Assembly: GCF_014200455.1 (NCBI RefSeq)
Contig: NZ_JACHBW010000031.1
Coordinates: 1 to 60,590, forward strand
DNA: 60,590 bases
From: Paraburkholderia bannensis
Lineage (GTDB): Bacteria; Pseudomonadota; Gammaproteobacteria; Burkholderiales; Burkholderiaceae
Reading direction: 5' to 3'
Part shown: positions 10,452 through 19,410 of the stretch, piece by piece
How the letters are laid out: each line of letters opens with the position of its first letter
How positions within the stretch are numbered: the stretch's first letter is position 1
Position numbers and translations under genes: made by a program
Notes under the pieces: model-generated
The model's input: the letters and a program-made list of their open reading frames with translations, nothing else
Told to the model about the DNA's origin: nothing
Databases searched by the model: none

Positions 10452-10655
10452 TTACGAGTCGAGTCGTTTGCTTTTTGTGGCGCGCTGCTTCAGCAGGATC
10501 GATACGATGGCAAACACAGAGGGCATCTTCTGGATGTCACGATCCTTGAGGTCGACAAGGTCGTCAATCGATTCGGTCGAGCGATGTTCGTCAGCATCCT
10601 GTTTGATGCCGCCTTCCTCCAGCAATGTTGGGGATGCCAGACTATCAATCGCCAT
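10452..10655 (-). CDS. Possible small protein, unrecognised
   Basis: A 67-residue frame convergent to the cluster, starting at an ATG (GTG two codons earlier). It is acidic in the middle (QDADEHRSTESIDDLVDLKD) with a hydrophobic MPSVFAIVSILL stretch near the end and a basic tail. No family is recognised and no strong ribosome binding site is seen. It may be a chance frame, but its composition is more protein-like than the other frames nearby. Confidence 0.25.
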   Translation of the reverse strand: MAIDSLASPTLLEEGGIKQDADEHRSTESIDDLVDLKDRDIQKMPSVFAIVSILLKQRATKSKRLDS

Positions 10656-11202
10656 AGCCACGCGAAATTCCGGGCGTCCCGGAGCACTCCGCGGGGCTTA
10701 TTCAACGCCTGCCCGCACGCGCCGCGGCAAACTCGCGACCATGTGAATGAGGGCAGACGTCCAATAACCCTTAACGACACCGGAAGTTCGCTGACGGCGA
10801 CGACGTACTGGCCACTGCCGCGTGACAGCTTCGCATTGACGGCGCTGCGACGGGGTCGCCCGCGGTGACTCAATACTGGGCGGCGTCTCCTTATCGGGCC
10901 GGTACAAGATTTACTTCTGGAATGGAACACGTTTCATTTCGTCGGACGAAACGCAAGTCTGATAATAACAATTATCAGACTTGACGATGTTCGCAAACGT
11001 TTAGAAATTCGCGCGGAACGGATCTGGATCGGGCGAGGGCAGGGCGGCGCGAGTTGCCGCCCTGAGACGCCGTCCTGCGTGCGCCGGTTTCCGATGGCGG
11101 CCACGGCCCGCCAGGGGGGCTCGGGAAAAATATTTTCAGTTCGCTCTTTCAATAGCGTCCCTTCTGCCGATAACAACAAAACCTGACAAAAGGAGCCACA
11201 TC
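10656..11202. other. Intergenic stretch with two strong palindromes
   Basis: About 550 bp with no convincing gene. The notable content is the double palindrome at 10937-10983. A purine-rich AAAAGGAG Shine-Dalgarno element lies just before the next gene at 11203. Confidence 0.4.
10937..10983. promoter_or_regulatory. Two adjacent perfect palindromes, possible operators
   Basis: TTTCGTC-G-GACGAAA (10937-10951) is a 7-bp-arm palindrome. Two bases later CAAGTCTGATAAT and ATTATCAGACTTG (10954-10966 and 10971-10983) form a 13-bp-arm inverted repeat around AACA. There is no T-run after the second, so it does not look like a terminator. They lie about 220 bp upstream of the membrane-protein gene at 11203. 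Confidence 0.5.
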
Positions 11203-12519
11203 ATGCCGTCTGCTGCCGACCCATCCACCGGGGTGCGCCCCGCCCGTCCGTTTGCGGGTTTCACTATCCGGCGCGCGGGAGCGTCCCGCAGGCGTACCGC
11301 ACCGGCGGCTGACCCGTCGGACGCGCGTCGCCGGCGACGTGAAGACGAAGCGACAAAACTCCCGGTTGACCCGCCCGTTCAGCCAACGGGCAAGCTCCGA
11401 CGCCTCGCGCAGCGGCTTGTGATGCCCGTCACAATCGCTGTGTCTGTGGCGATGGTCTGGCTCATCTGCTGGCCGCAACTTGACGGGCATTACACGGGCG
11501 CCGGTCATACCGTCGTCGACGTAGTCCCGGACGGGCACGAAACGCAGGTCACGTTCGCTGCAGACGGCCTCGCGCAGTCGCCGGTGCCGACCGGGCTCGG
11601 GCATGCCGGGCGCCAGGAGGGGGTCGCGCGCGGTTTTGCCGCAGTGAAATTCGGACAGGCTATTGACGGCTATACGCTGGAGTTCCGTCCATTGCATGGC
11701 GCTGGGTACGAACTGGCAGGGGGCTGCCGCCGGATCGCGCTCTCCAAACGTTCCCCGCTCAGCCTGTTTGTCGGCGCGCACCCGTACCTGACGATCCTGC
11801 TGGCCACGGCAGGCGTGCTTGCGATCGTGGGCTATCTGCTCAACGCGAAGGCGGAGCACGAGCCCCAGATCATCGCGCCGATGTGGCTCGCGTATTTCGG
11901 AGCCATGTCCGCTTCAGTGGGCGTGCTGCTCTGGGCCGGGCAGGCGGGCATCTTCGGCTTCGATGGCGAACCGCAGACAGCGCTTGCGCGCTGGATTCTC
12001 ACGGCCGCCGACGCCCTCATCGACGTCAACGCGGAGGCGACCTACCTGCTGGGCCTGATGGCGATCGTTGTCGTGCCCCAGGCGCTCGCATACCTCGCGG
12101 CCGGGGTGCTGAGCGGCGCGGCGCAGCGCCCGCGGTACGTTGTCTTCACCTGGCGGTACATCTCGCTGTTCATCGCCAAGGGCTTCTTCAGTGCGTCGGC
12201 GGTATCGCTGGCCGTCGTCATGGCTGGCAGCTGGAACGGCTGGCTGGGTCCGGACATCCTGCACGTGTTCGGCTACGCGCTGGGCTCGATGTGCCTGCTT
12301 CTGGTGGGCGTGCTGGTTTTCGCCACCGTCCCCGTCACGCAGCCCGAGCCTCGGCCTGTCTCCCGCGTGGTCCGCAAGGTCCACAAGTGGATGCGACGCA
12401 AGCTGCGCAAAGGCAAGGGCGACGTCGCCCGTCAGCTCGAACGCGAGGCGCGCAGCGTTGCACCGGAACAGCACGGCATTCTGGCGGCTACCCGGCGCGC
12501 GCTCCGCCGCGGCCGGTGA
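11203..12519 (+). CDS. Uncharacterised multi-pass membrane protein
   Basis: 438 residues, not recognised. A basic, Pro/Arg-rich cytoplasmic N terminus (1-70) is followed by one hydrophobic helix (about 72-90), a soluble loop of about 100 residues with VVDVVPDGHETQVTF, then five or so helices (about 192-210, 225-245, 275-300, 318-340, 350-370) and a basic C-terminal tail with KWMRRKLRKGKG. A good AAAAGGAGCCACATC leader precedes ATG. Third-position GC is very high, as in native Burkholderia genes. No neighbour suggests its role. Confidence 0.75.
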   Translation: MPSAADPSTGVRPARPFAGFTIRRAGASRRRTAPAADPSDARRRRREDEATKLPVDPPVQPTGKLRRLAQRLVMPVTIAVSVAMVWLICWPQLDGHYTGAGHTVVDVVPDGHETQVTFAADGLAQSPVPTGLGHAGRQEGVARGFAAVKFGQAIDGYTLEFRPLHGAGYELAGGCRRIALSKRSPLSLFVGAHPYLTILLATAGVLAIVGYLLNAKAEHEPQIIAPMWLAYFGAMSASVGVLLWAGQAGIFGFDGEPQTALARWILTAADALIDVNAEATYLLGLMAIVVVPQALAYLAAGVLSGAAQRPRYVVFTWRYISLFIAKGFFSASAVSLAVVMAGSWNGWLGPDILHVFGYALGSMCLLLVGVLVFATVPVTQPEPRPVSRVVRKVHKWMRRKLRKGKGDVARQLEREARSVAPEQHGILAATRRALRRGR

Positions 12520-13143
12520 GCGCGGGCCGCGTCGTGGCGCAGGTGTCCTCTTCGCGCGCGACGCGGACGCTAGAATCGGGGCGTCGCCGCCGTAGGACGC
12601 AACAAAAATGTCACAGCAAAGACCAAGACGTGGCGGCGTTGCGCGCCACTGAGGTGACATTGCTTCCACTCCGAGCGCCATAGAAGCGTCACTTCGACTC
12701 AGTCCGCATTAAATTCGACACTTGACATCGCCGCGAGGATTGCCGAAGGTTCTGAGCCTTGGTCTGCACGGAAGCAGTTTCGTGAAAAAACGCAGCTATA
12801 TCGCTAACACCGGTTAGCGACTGGTCCGCACTTTGGGGGGCGATGTCGACGCGTGCATGCCACCGTGAGTGGTTGCTCTCGGACGCAACGTCAGGCGCTA
12901 GCCGGCCATGAGCGGTCGTTCGCCATTGCGCTGTGTTGGACATTCGAACGTCGGCTATATCTGAAGTCCCGGTCGTTGAAATACCGGATGCAGGCCTATC
13001 GCTAACCCATAGTTCGGCCGTTGGAGTCAGCGTATCCGATCAGGGTGGCCTGCCCCATCGGCGGAGAACGTCCAGAATCAATTCCATAGGACACACACTG
13101 TTGAAGCGCTGGTGATCGCGGTGTGCGAGAAAAAAGTAGCCCG
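12520..13143. other. Intergenic stretch, nothing recognised
   Basis: About 620 bp between convergent genes. No domain-bearing frame, repeat or obvious terminator was seen. Confidence 0.35.
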
Positions 13144-13818
13144 TTACCTAGTTTTGCCATGACCGGCTACCAGAACGGGTTGTTTGAGTTGCTCGGTAAT
13201 CTTGAACTGCTTGAACGCCAACCGCGCTTTGCGGATCTCCACGTCATGGCCTAGTTCTCCAATCCACTCAGCGACTTGTCGTTGTGAGGTTTCGCAGCGC
13301 ACCCCAATGACTACTTCACGCAGCATCAAAAGCTCGCCAAAGTCGGCGTAATATCGCCCATCCTTGTCCTTGTCTTGCAGTTCTGCCATGACCCGATATT
13401 CGTTTTCGTACCGCCACGCCTCAAACTTCGTGAGCAGCATGGCCTTCACCATCTCTGGAGTGACTCCGGCGTTGGGCGCCGAAGGGTCAATGTTGAAGTC
13501 GAGTCGATTCGGCTCATAGCTAACCCGCATTGCGAGTTCATCAGGAATGTCGAACCCGAGACAGATGCCATAGTGTTTCGCGCCGTAATGCGCCCACATG
13601 ACCGGATTTTGCCAGTCGGTCGAAAAACAAATCACGCCACGCTGAGTGGACAGATGCCTGCGCAATACTTCAGCAACCTTTCGATGCTTCCGGGTTGGCA
13701 AAATATGAGGTACCAGCTCGAATGGATCATTCAATTCCTCGAAGAGCGAGATTTTCAAGCGGCGCTCCTCGATGCTCTTCTTTGCCCACTTTTCGGCCGT
13801 CAGGTAGTAAAGCCGCAT
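13144..13818 (-). CDS. DUF2971-family protein
   Basis: A 224-residue soluble protein. The start (RLYYLTAEKWAKKSIEERRLKISLFEELNDPFEL) and the segment GVICFSTDWQNPVMWAHYGAKHYGICLGFD are the hallmark DUF2971 blocks. Many DUF2971 genes occur in phage-defence and mobile islands, but no reaction is established. It lies 84 bp downstream of, and on the same strand as, a protein with a HEPN-like motif, so the two are probably cotranscribed. Confidence 0.75.
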   Translation of the reverse strand: MRLYYLTAEKWAKKSIEERRLKISLFEELNDPFELVPHILPTRKHRKVAEVLRRHLSTQRGVICFSTDWQNPVMWAHYGAKHYGICLGFDIPDELAMRVSYEPNRLDFNIDPSAPNAGVTPEMVKAMLLTKFEAWRYENEYRVMAELQDKDKDGRYYADFGELLMLREVVIGVRCETSQRQVAEWIGELGHDVEIRKARLAFKQFKITEQLKQPVLVAGHGKTR

Positions 13819-13902
13819 GCAGGGCCTCCCAATAGTGGAAAGTTCGTGGATTGTCGCAACTTCTGTAGGTACAAATGTCGCTTACGGCAAGACGATCAAA
13901 TG

Positions 13903-15075
13903 TTAAAAATCCATATCTGCAGCACGATCCCAAGCCGATTGTTCATGCTCTATGAACGCTTTCATGTCCTCGGCTGAGGTCATCGCGGCCGCGTAGGTTC
14001 CATCGGCTGCGTAGGTCAGGATGATCGGCAATTCGGTATCATGCAGATACACCCGGGCAGGTTCGCGCTCATCAGACCAAACATAATCAATGAACAAATC
14101 GATGAGGATAAGGGCATCCTCTTCTCGGAATGCAATTCCCGCCCCTAGTCTGTATTTTCGGCTTCCTGCCTTGTGAGGCAAAAATACAGGAACTGCTCCT
14201 GCGCCTGAGTGAAATCGATATGCCTCGCCCCGCTTGCCAAAAGCACCATGTGCCGTGAAGTTGCGCAGCTCGTATCGGACTTCGCTCAATTTGTCGAAAT
14301 ACTGCTTCGCTTGTTTCTCGTTCAGATTGAAAACTGCTTTGTACTTCGCCGACCATTCTGCCTGAGCCAAGACGGTGATTTCGTCAGCTGTCGTAACACG
14401 GCCTAAGAGGATTGCGATGTGGATGAAGACGTGCTCCGTCCAACTATAGAACGCGTCAATTGCTGCAAGCGCAAGCCATCGCGCCTCTCGCCGTAACTGC
14501 GTGCTAACGTACATCGGCCCAACATAACCCACCGCTCCCGGTTTTGTAGCAATACGTTCATGGGCTCGCGCTTGTGCCGCGGCCGCTTTTGCCTTGAAGG
14601 TGTCAGCTAAAAATTTGTAGCGCTCAAACAGTTCGCTACTATTATTCGTCACATTCACGGCGGAGCGCGCGAGGGCCTGATTTGCCAGCCATTCAAAATA
14701 AGGCTCAGCCTTTTTTATGGCTTTTTGAATCCGAATAACGACCTCGCGAATCACATCTTCTTTGCTCTCGACGTCATCCGCGAAAACACCCAATCCCATT
14801 TTGCGATGCTCGATCAGGAACACGTGGCCCTTATATTCAACCGGTATCGACCACGCCACCTTGTCACCCTGTCCAAGGTTATGAAAGCCGAGCAATCCGA
14901 CGAGAAGAAAATAGACCAGATAGTATTCAGGTAATGCGCGTCCGGCGTTGGATCGGCTACCACCATAAAGAGCGCGAAAATCGGTGATCTGTCCTGGTCG
15001 AACTTCGCCCAAAGCTCGACGAGCTGCGTCGCGTACAAGAACAAGGTCGGCCGAAAGCGTATACTCGTTGGTCAT
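13903..15075 (-). CDS. Unknown protein with HEPN-like RNxxxH motif
   Basis: About 390 residues, soluble, mixed helical. Near residue 275 the segment VRYELRNFTAHG contains R-N-x3-H, the active-site motif of HEPN ribonuclease domains, on a helix after a long helical stretch. Otherwise no family is recognised. ATG 15075 is preferred over the upstream in-frame TTG at 15105. It is followed by the DUF2971 gene, and the pair resembles a small two-gene defence module (inference). Base composition is less GC-rich than the flanking ligD gene, consistent with transfer. Confidence 0.6.
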   Translation of the reverse strand: MTNEYTLSADLVLVRDAARRALGEVRPGQITDFRALYGGSRSNAGRALPEYYLVYFLLVGLLGFHNLGQGDKVAWSIPVEYKGHVFLIEHRKMGLGVFADDVESKEDVIREVVIRIQKAIKKAEPYFEWLANQALARSAVNVTNNSSELFERYKFLADTFKAKAAAAQARAHERIATKPGAVGYVGPMYVSTQLRREARWLALAAIDAFYSWTEHVFIHIAILLGRVTTADEITVLAQAEWSAKYKAVFNLNEKQAKQYFDKLSEVRYELRNFTAHGAFGKRGEAYRFHSGAGAVPVFLPHKAGSRKYRLGAGIAFREEDALILIDLFIDYVWSDEREPARVYLHDTELPIILTYAADGTYAAAMTSAEDMKAFIEHEQSAWDRAADMDF

Positions 15076-15633
15076 GGCTTTAAGTGTGCTGGACAATCTC
15101 TGCAAAACTATACAGCGTGATTCTCCGCCTGAGGCCGTATAGAAGTTTTCCTCGGTTCACGCGTTGTTATACCTTGATTCGGTGTGTGAATCGTCGACAG
15201 TTTTTGACGGCCAGAGCGGCAAGGTATCGGTCGGCGAACTCACGGACGGCCGTAAGGCCTCGGAAGTCGCCGTTGCGTGCGATCAAGGGTTACCGGCTGC
15301 AGTGGGTCGACAACGGCGGTTCGCGGGCAGCAGCGAACGTGCTGGCCATGGCCGCATCTCGGGCTTCACATTCACAGGACCGCGCCGGGTCCGGCGCGCG
15401 GTGACGCAATTATTGTCGCAACGTCCAGTATTAGCGTGAACTAGGCAATATGGGTGCGGTAGTTCCGCCGACGATCATCGGCTAAGGATTCCGAACCCAA
15501 GGCATGCTCCTTGCGGCTGTGGGCATCGTAAGGGTCGGTGCTTCCTCATAGGTGCGCTGCGGCAGAGGCGCACGATTCGAAACTCGACAGGCACCCGCAT
15601 CCGCATGAGCATGCCGACAAGGGAGGTTGAGCG
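15076..15633. other. Intergenic stretch upstream of ligD
   Basis: About 560 bp. Some frames are open but none shows a domain. It holds the divergent promoters of the HEPN-like gene and ligD. A GGGAGG Shine-Dalgarno element lies just before the ligD ATG. Confidence 0.35.
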
Positions 15634-18183
15634 ATGTCCACCGCCAGGCGACAGAGGTCCGCTTCTGCCGGGACAGGTAAAGTGGCCGATAGCGACTCCA
15701 TGCTTGCGCGATACGCTCAAAAACGCAACTTCGAGACCACGCCCGAACCCGCTGCCCATAACCAGCCACCACGCCGGAAAAAGGGCGCACCGTCCTTTGT
15801 GATCCAGAAACATTGGGCCAGCCATCTGCACTACGACTTCCGGCTTGAAGCCGACGGCGTTCTGCTTTCATGGGCCGTACCGAAAGGCCCGTGTTTCGAT
15901 CCCAAGGTAAAACGCATGGCGGTCCATGTGGAGGATCACCCTGTCGAGTATGCGGATTTCGAAGGTACCATCCCGGCGAAGCAATATGGCGCAGGTACTG
16001 TCGTCATCTGGGACCGGGGGACGTGGGAGCCGCAGGCAGACACCCAGGCGGGCATGGAGTCCGGAAAGCTCGTCTTCCAGCTTCACGGCGAAAAGCTCGC
16101 GGGCCTGTGGGAGCTGGTCAGAACATCGAAGCCCGGCGACCGGCAAGATAAGTGGCTGCTGTTCAAGAAGCGCGACGAATGGGCGCGGCCGCTGTCCGAC
16201 TATGACGTCGTCAAGGCGCTGCCCGACAGTGTGGTGACGCACCCCTTAGGACTGCTCGAGGATCGTGAACCAAAAGTGACTGCGCCCAGCAAGGCTGACG
16301 CGGCGCTGCCCGAGCTCCCGGCAGCGGCGAGCGCTCCTCTGCCGGCGAAGCTTGAGCCGCAGCTTGCAACGCTGGCTGCGTCGCTGCCCTCAGGCGGTGA
16401 CTGGATCACCGAGACCAAATTCGATGGCTACCGGCTGCTTGCCCGCATCGACGGCGGGGACGTACGGCTTTTTACCCGCGGCGGTCACGACTGGGCCGCG
16501 CGGTTTCCCGTTCTGGTCAAGGAGCTCAAGGCGCTGGACGTAAAGGGGGCGTGGCTCGATGGCGAGATCGTCATGCTGAAGGACGGCCTGCCGGACTTTT
16601 CGGCGCTCCAGAACGCGATGGACGCCCGCACGAACCGCGACATTGTCTATTTCCTGTTCGACCTGATGTATCTCGACGGCCTGGACCTCAAAAAAGTGCC
16701 GCTGTGGGCGCGCCGTGCCTGGCTCTCGGCGCTGCTTGAGAACGCCGGCGATCACCTGCGCCTGAGCGAGGCGTTTGACGCGCCCGCTGCTGCGGTGTTT
16801 GAAGCCGCATCCGGCCTCGGCCTGGAAGGATTGATGCTCAAGCGACGCGATGCCCCGTACGAGTCGGGCCGCTCGCAGTCCTGGCTGAAGGCCAAGGCAC
16901 GTCTGCGTCAGGAACTGGTAGTGTGCGGCTTCACCGCGCGCGGCGGCAAGGACGGCGAGATCGGCAGCCTGCTTCTGGGCTATTACGACGACGCCGGAAA
17001 GCTGCACGACGCCGGTAGCGTTGGCACCGGCTGGAATTCCCGTACGGCGCGCGACCTCTGGGGACGTCTTGCCCCGCTGGAAATCAAGTCGACGCCGTAC
17101 GACGTCACCGCGGCGAGAGCTCGCCGCTGGTCGAGGCGTGCATCGGGCGCCGAGCGCTGGGTTGAGCCGCACCTCGTCGCCGAGATCGAGTTCGCCGAAT
17201 GGACTGCCGATGGCGTTGTGCGCCAGGCGTCGTTCAAGGGGCTGCGTCTGGACAAACCGGCGCGCGCCGTCGTGCGCGAGGGGGGCAAGACGAGCGCGCC
17301 GGCACGGCCGACAGCCGTAAAGATCACCCATCCCGAGCGTATCGTCGACGCATCCAGCGCAATCACCAAGGCCGACCTCGTACACTACTACGCGAGCGTG
17401 GCCGAGCGCATGCTGCCTCACCTGAAGGACCGGCCAATCGCGCTCGTACGCGCGCCGTCGGGTATCTCCGGTGAGCTGTTTTTCCAGAAGCATGCAGAGC
17501 GGACCGGCCTGCCGCGTCTGACCGTGCACGAGCGCGCCCTGTGGCCAGACCATCCGCCTCTGCTCTCGGTCGATACGGTCGAGGCGCTGCTTTCGGCCGC
17601 GCAGATGAACACCGTCGAATTTCACACCTGGAACTCGACGGTCGAACGCATTGAGCGGCCCGACAGGGTGATCTTCGACCTGGACCCCGGCGACGGCGTG
17701 AAGTGGGCGCATGTCCAGGAGGCTGCGCTACTGGTGCAGACGCTCCTCGGCGAGCTTGAGCTGAAAGCGTGGCTGAAGACGAGCGGAGGCAAGGGCCTGC
17801 ATGTGGTTGTTCCCCTGACTCCGCGCCTGGGATATGCGGCAGTCAAGGAGTTTTCGCAGGCCTTCGTGCGGCACCTGGCGAAAACGATCCCGCAGCGCTT
17901 CTCGGCAACGTCAGGACCCGCGAACCGTATCCGCAAGGTCTACGTCGACTATTTGCGCAATGGCGTAGGCCAGACGACGGCAGCGGCGTTTTCGGCGCGG
18001 GCGCGCCCGGGCATGGGCGTGTCGATGCCGGTCGCCTGGGAACAGTTGCCAGAGCTCAGGAGCGGAGCCCAATGGAACGTTCAGACGGCGCGCGAGTATC
18101 TCAGCTTCCAGTCCGTTGATCCGTGGGCGGATTACTGGTCGCATGAGCAGTCGCTGTCGAATGCGATCAAGCGTCTTAAATAG
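15634..18183 (+). CDS. ligD: ATP-dependent DNA ligase LigD (PE-LIG-POL)
   Basis: 849 residues with all three LigD modules: an N-terminal 3'-phosphoesterase (about 25-190, HYDFRLE motif at 66-72), an ATP-dependent ligase (about 230-540, adenylation motif KFDG with Lys262) and a C-terminal primase-polymerase (about 560-849, metal ligands in DLDPGDG, D682 and D684). It repairs double-strand breaks by non-homologous end joining together with Ku. No ku gene is within the window, so the partner must be elsewhere or absent. Domain order PE-LIG-POL is the pseudomonad/Burkholderia type. Confidence 0.95.
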   Translation: MSTARRQRSASAGTGKVADSDSMLARYAQKRNFETTPEPAAHNQPPRRKKGAPSFVIQKHWASHLHYDFRLEADGVLLSWAVPKGPCFDPKVKRMAVHVEDHPVEYADFEGTIPAKQYGAGTVVIWDRGTWEPQADTQAGMESGKLVFQLHGEKLAGLWELVRTSKPGDRQDKWLLFKKRDEWARPLSDYDVVKALPDSVVTHPLGLLEDREPKVTAPSKADAALPELPAAASAPLPAKLEPQLATLAASLPSGGDWITETKFDGYRLLARIDGGDVRLFTRGGHDWAARFPVLVKELKALDVKGAWLDGEIVMLKDGLPDFSALQNAMDARTNRDIVYFLFDLMYLDGLDLKKVPLWARRAWLSALLENAGDHLRLSEAFDAPAAAVFEAASGLGLEGLMLKRRDAPYESGRSQSWLKAKARLRQELVVCGFTARGGKDGEIGSLLLGYYDDAGKLHDAGSVGTGWNSRTARDLWGRLAPLEIKSTPYDVTAARARRWSRRASGAERWVEPHLVAEIEFAEWTADGVVRQASFKGLRLDKPARAVVREGGKTSAPARPTAVKITHPERIVDASSAITKADLVHYYASVAERMLPHLKDRPIALVRAPSGISGELFFQKHAERTGLPRLTVHERALWPDHPPLLSVDTVEALLSAAQMNTVEFHTWNSTVERIERPDRVIFDLDPGDGVKWAHVQEAALLVQTLLGELELKAWLKTSGGKGLHVVVPLTPRLGYAAVKEFSQAFVRHLAKTIPQRFSATSGPANRIRKVYVDYLRNGVGQTTAAAFSARARPGMGVSMPVAWEQLPELRSGAQWNVQTAREYLSFQSVDPWADYWSHEQSLSNAIKRLK

Positions 18184-18480
18184 ACCGGCCGACGTCTGCG
18201 GCGGTGTGGAGACGACATGCCGTCGTGGGCGGAGAAGCGCATGCGAAAGTTGGTGAGCTTCTACGTGGGGAGCCAGAGGCGGCGAAATCGACACGTTCGC
18301 ATCGGAACTGCACCGGGCGGTCGCGAGCGAACTGTTGCTTGTCGACCTGGATTGGGAGGCGTCTCGCCGCGCAGTGGTGCAGGCAGCATACCGTCGCCGT
18401 GTCGCTCGCGGCATGGCAAGCGCATGATCGGCGCTTTTTCGCGAACAACCGCGAACGAATGCCTCCGTCCGCGTAGACTG
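18184..18480. other. Intergenic, possible decayed small gene
   Basis: A plus-strand frame ending at 18427 reads EIDTFASELHRAVASELL and continues into a basic tail, with good codon use but no start codon after the preceding stop near 18257. It may be a frameshifted remnant of a small protein gene. Confidence 0.25.
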
Positions 18481-18744
18481 CTATGTCCTTGAGGTCGACT
18501 TCCTCTTGATCACTACATTTCCCCGCCAGACAAGTAATCCGGCGATCACCAGCGAAATAGCAAGCGTGATGTACAAGTAGAGATCCTCCAGTGATTCATC
18601 GCCGTAGAAGCCGAGCATTCCTCCGAGTCGGGCGTAATTTAGCGCCATCGATTCGGAGAAGGCGACGTGTCCGAAGCCCCACATGCACGCTGTAGTGATC
18701 GCCAAAACGAGCACAAGATTTAGAGCGGATTTGAGCAGTTTCAT
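18481..18744 (-). CDS. Small membrane protein, putative immunity to the Tlde1-like effector
   Basis: 87 residues with an N-terminal hydrophobic helix (about 6-25, possibly a signal anchor) and a second one (about 58-75), then a basic tail. Its start overlaps the end of the Tlde1-like effector gene by 4 bp (ATGA), so they are translationally coupled. Immunity proteins to periplasmic peptidoglycan-acting effectors are typically small and membrane- or periplasm-located, which fits. No family is recognised from sequence alone. Confidence 0.6.
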   Translation of the reverse strand: MKLLKSALNLVLVLAITTACMWGFGHVAFSESMALNYARLGGMLGFYGDESLEDLYLYITLAISLVIAGLLVWRGNVVIKRKSTSRT

Positions 18745-19220
18745 TTGACGTCGATCGTACCGTACGCGACGCCTTTGCCTCCGGGTAAAGGCATTGGCGT
18801 GCTTGCCTTCAGCGCTGCCCTTAACCGGGCAAATGCGCTCGGGTCCGCGAGCGTGATGCAGCCCTCGCTCAGATTTCGGGGGCCGCGTGGGTGCAGACGG
18901 AAATTCCCTCGTTTCACGCCGTCGATAAAGACCCAGTCGGACTGCGTACGTGCATTGTAGAGCGCGAACCAGGTGCTTCGGTCAGTCCCATAGAGATGGT
19001 CCAGCAGGAAGTCGCGGAGGTGCGTAAAAGGGCCGCCGGAACCACGATCGACAATGTAGTAGCGGCCAGTCGGCAACGGCCCGACGTTCGGGGTAGCGAT
19101 AGCGCTGGCGTTATCCTTTCCCGCACCGTCCCCGGAAAAGGCCGCGAAATCTCCTACGCCTTGGCAAGTCAACTTCGACATCGACTGCCCGTTCAGTTCG
19201 AATGTGCAGGAAATAGCCAC
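18741..19220 (-). CDS. DUF2778/Tlde1-like L,D-transpeptidase-fold effector
   Basis: 159 residues. The C-terminal half carries RLHPRGPRNLSEGCITL, with His110, Ser118, Gly120 and Cys121, the HxxS.GC-type active site shared by L,D-transpeptidases and DUF2778. In Salmonella, Tlde1 (DUF2778) is a type VI secretion effector that acts on peptidoglycan tetrapeptides in the target periplasm. There is no signal peptide, as expected for a T6SS cargo. The next gene overlaps by 4 bp and probably encodes immunity. No T6SS structural gene, VgrG or PAAR is in the window, so it is an orphan cargo pair. Confidence 0.75.
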   Translation of the reverse strand: MAISCTFELNGQSMSKLTCQGVGDFAAFSGDGAGKDNASAIATPNVGPLPTGRYYIVDRGSGGPFTHLRDFLLDHLYGTDRSTWFALYNARTQSDWVFIDGVKRGNFRLHPRGPRNLSEGCITLADPSAFARLRAALKASTPMPLPGGKGVAYGTIDVK

Positions 19221-19410
19221 CAGTTCGCCTTTCGAGTGAGATGAATCATCCGGATTTTATCGCGGTCCTGATTTCAGGGAGCACGCGTTTGGCATAATGT
19301 GAGCCATTGTTTGAGATAAACTGACACCCGTTTCGCATAAAACAAAAAATCATTTCGGGTATCGTTAAATATTCTGTCTTCAATTTGTATAAAAGGTACT
19401 CACTGATCGT

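Noticed and set aside
15868..17712. Large minus-strand frames opposite ligD
   Set aside because: They mirror a well-supported gene and show no domain.
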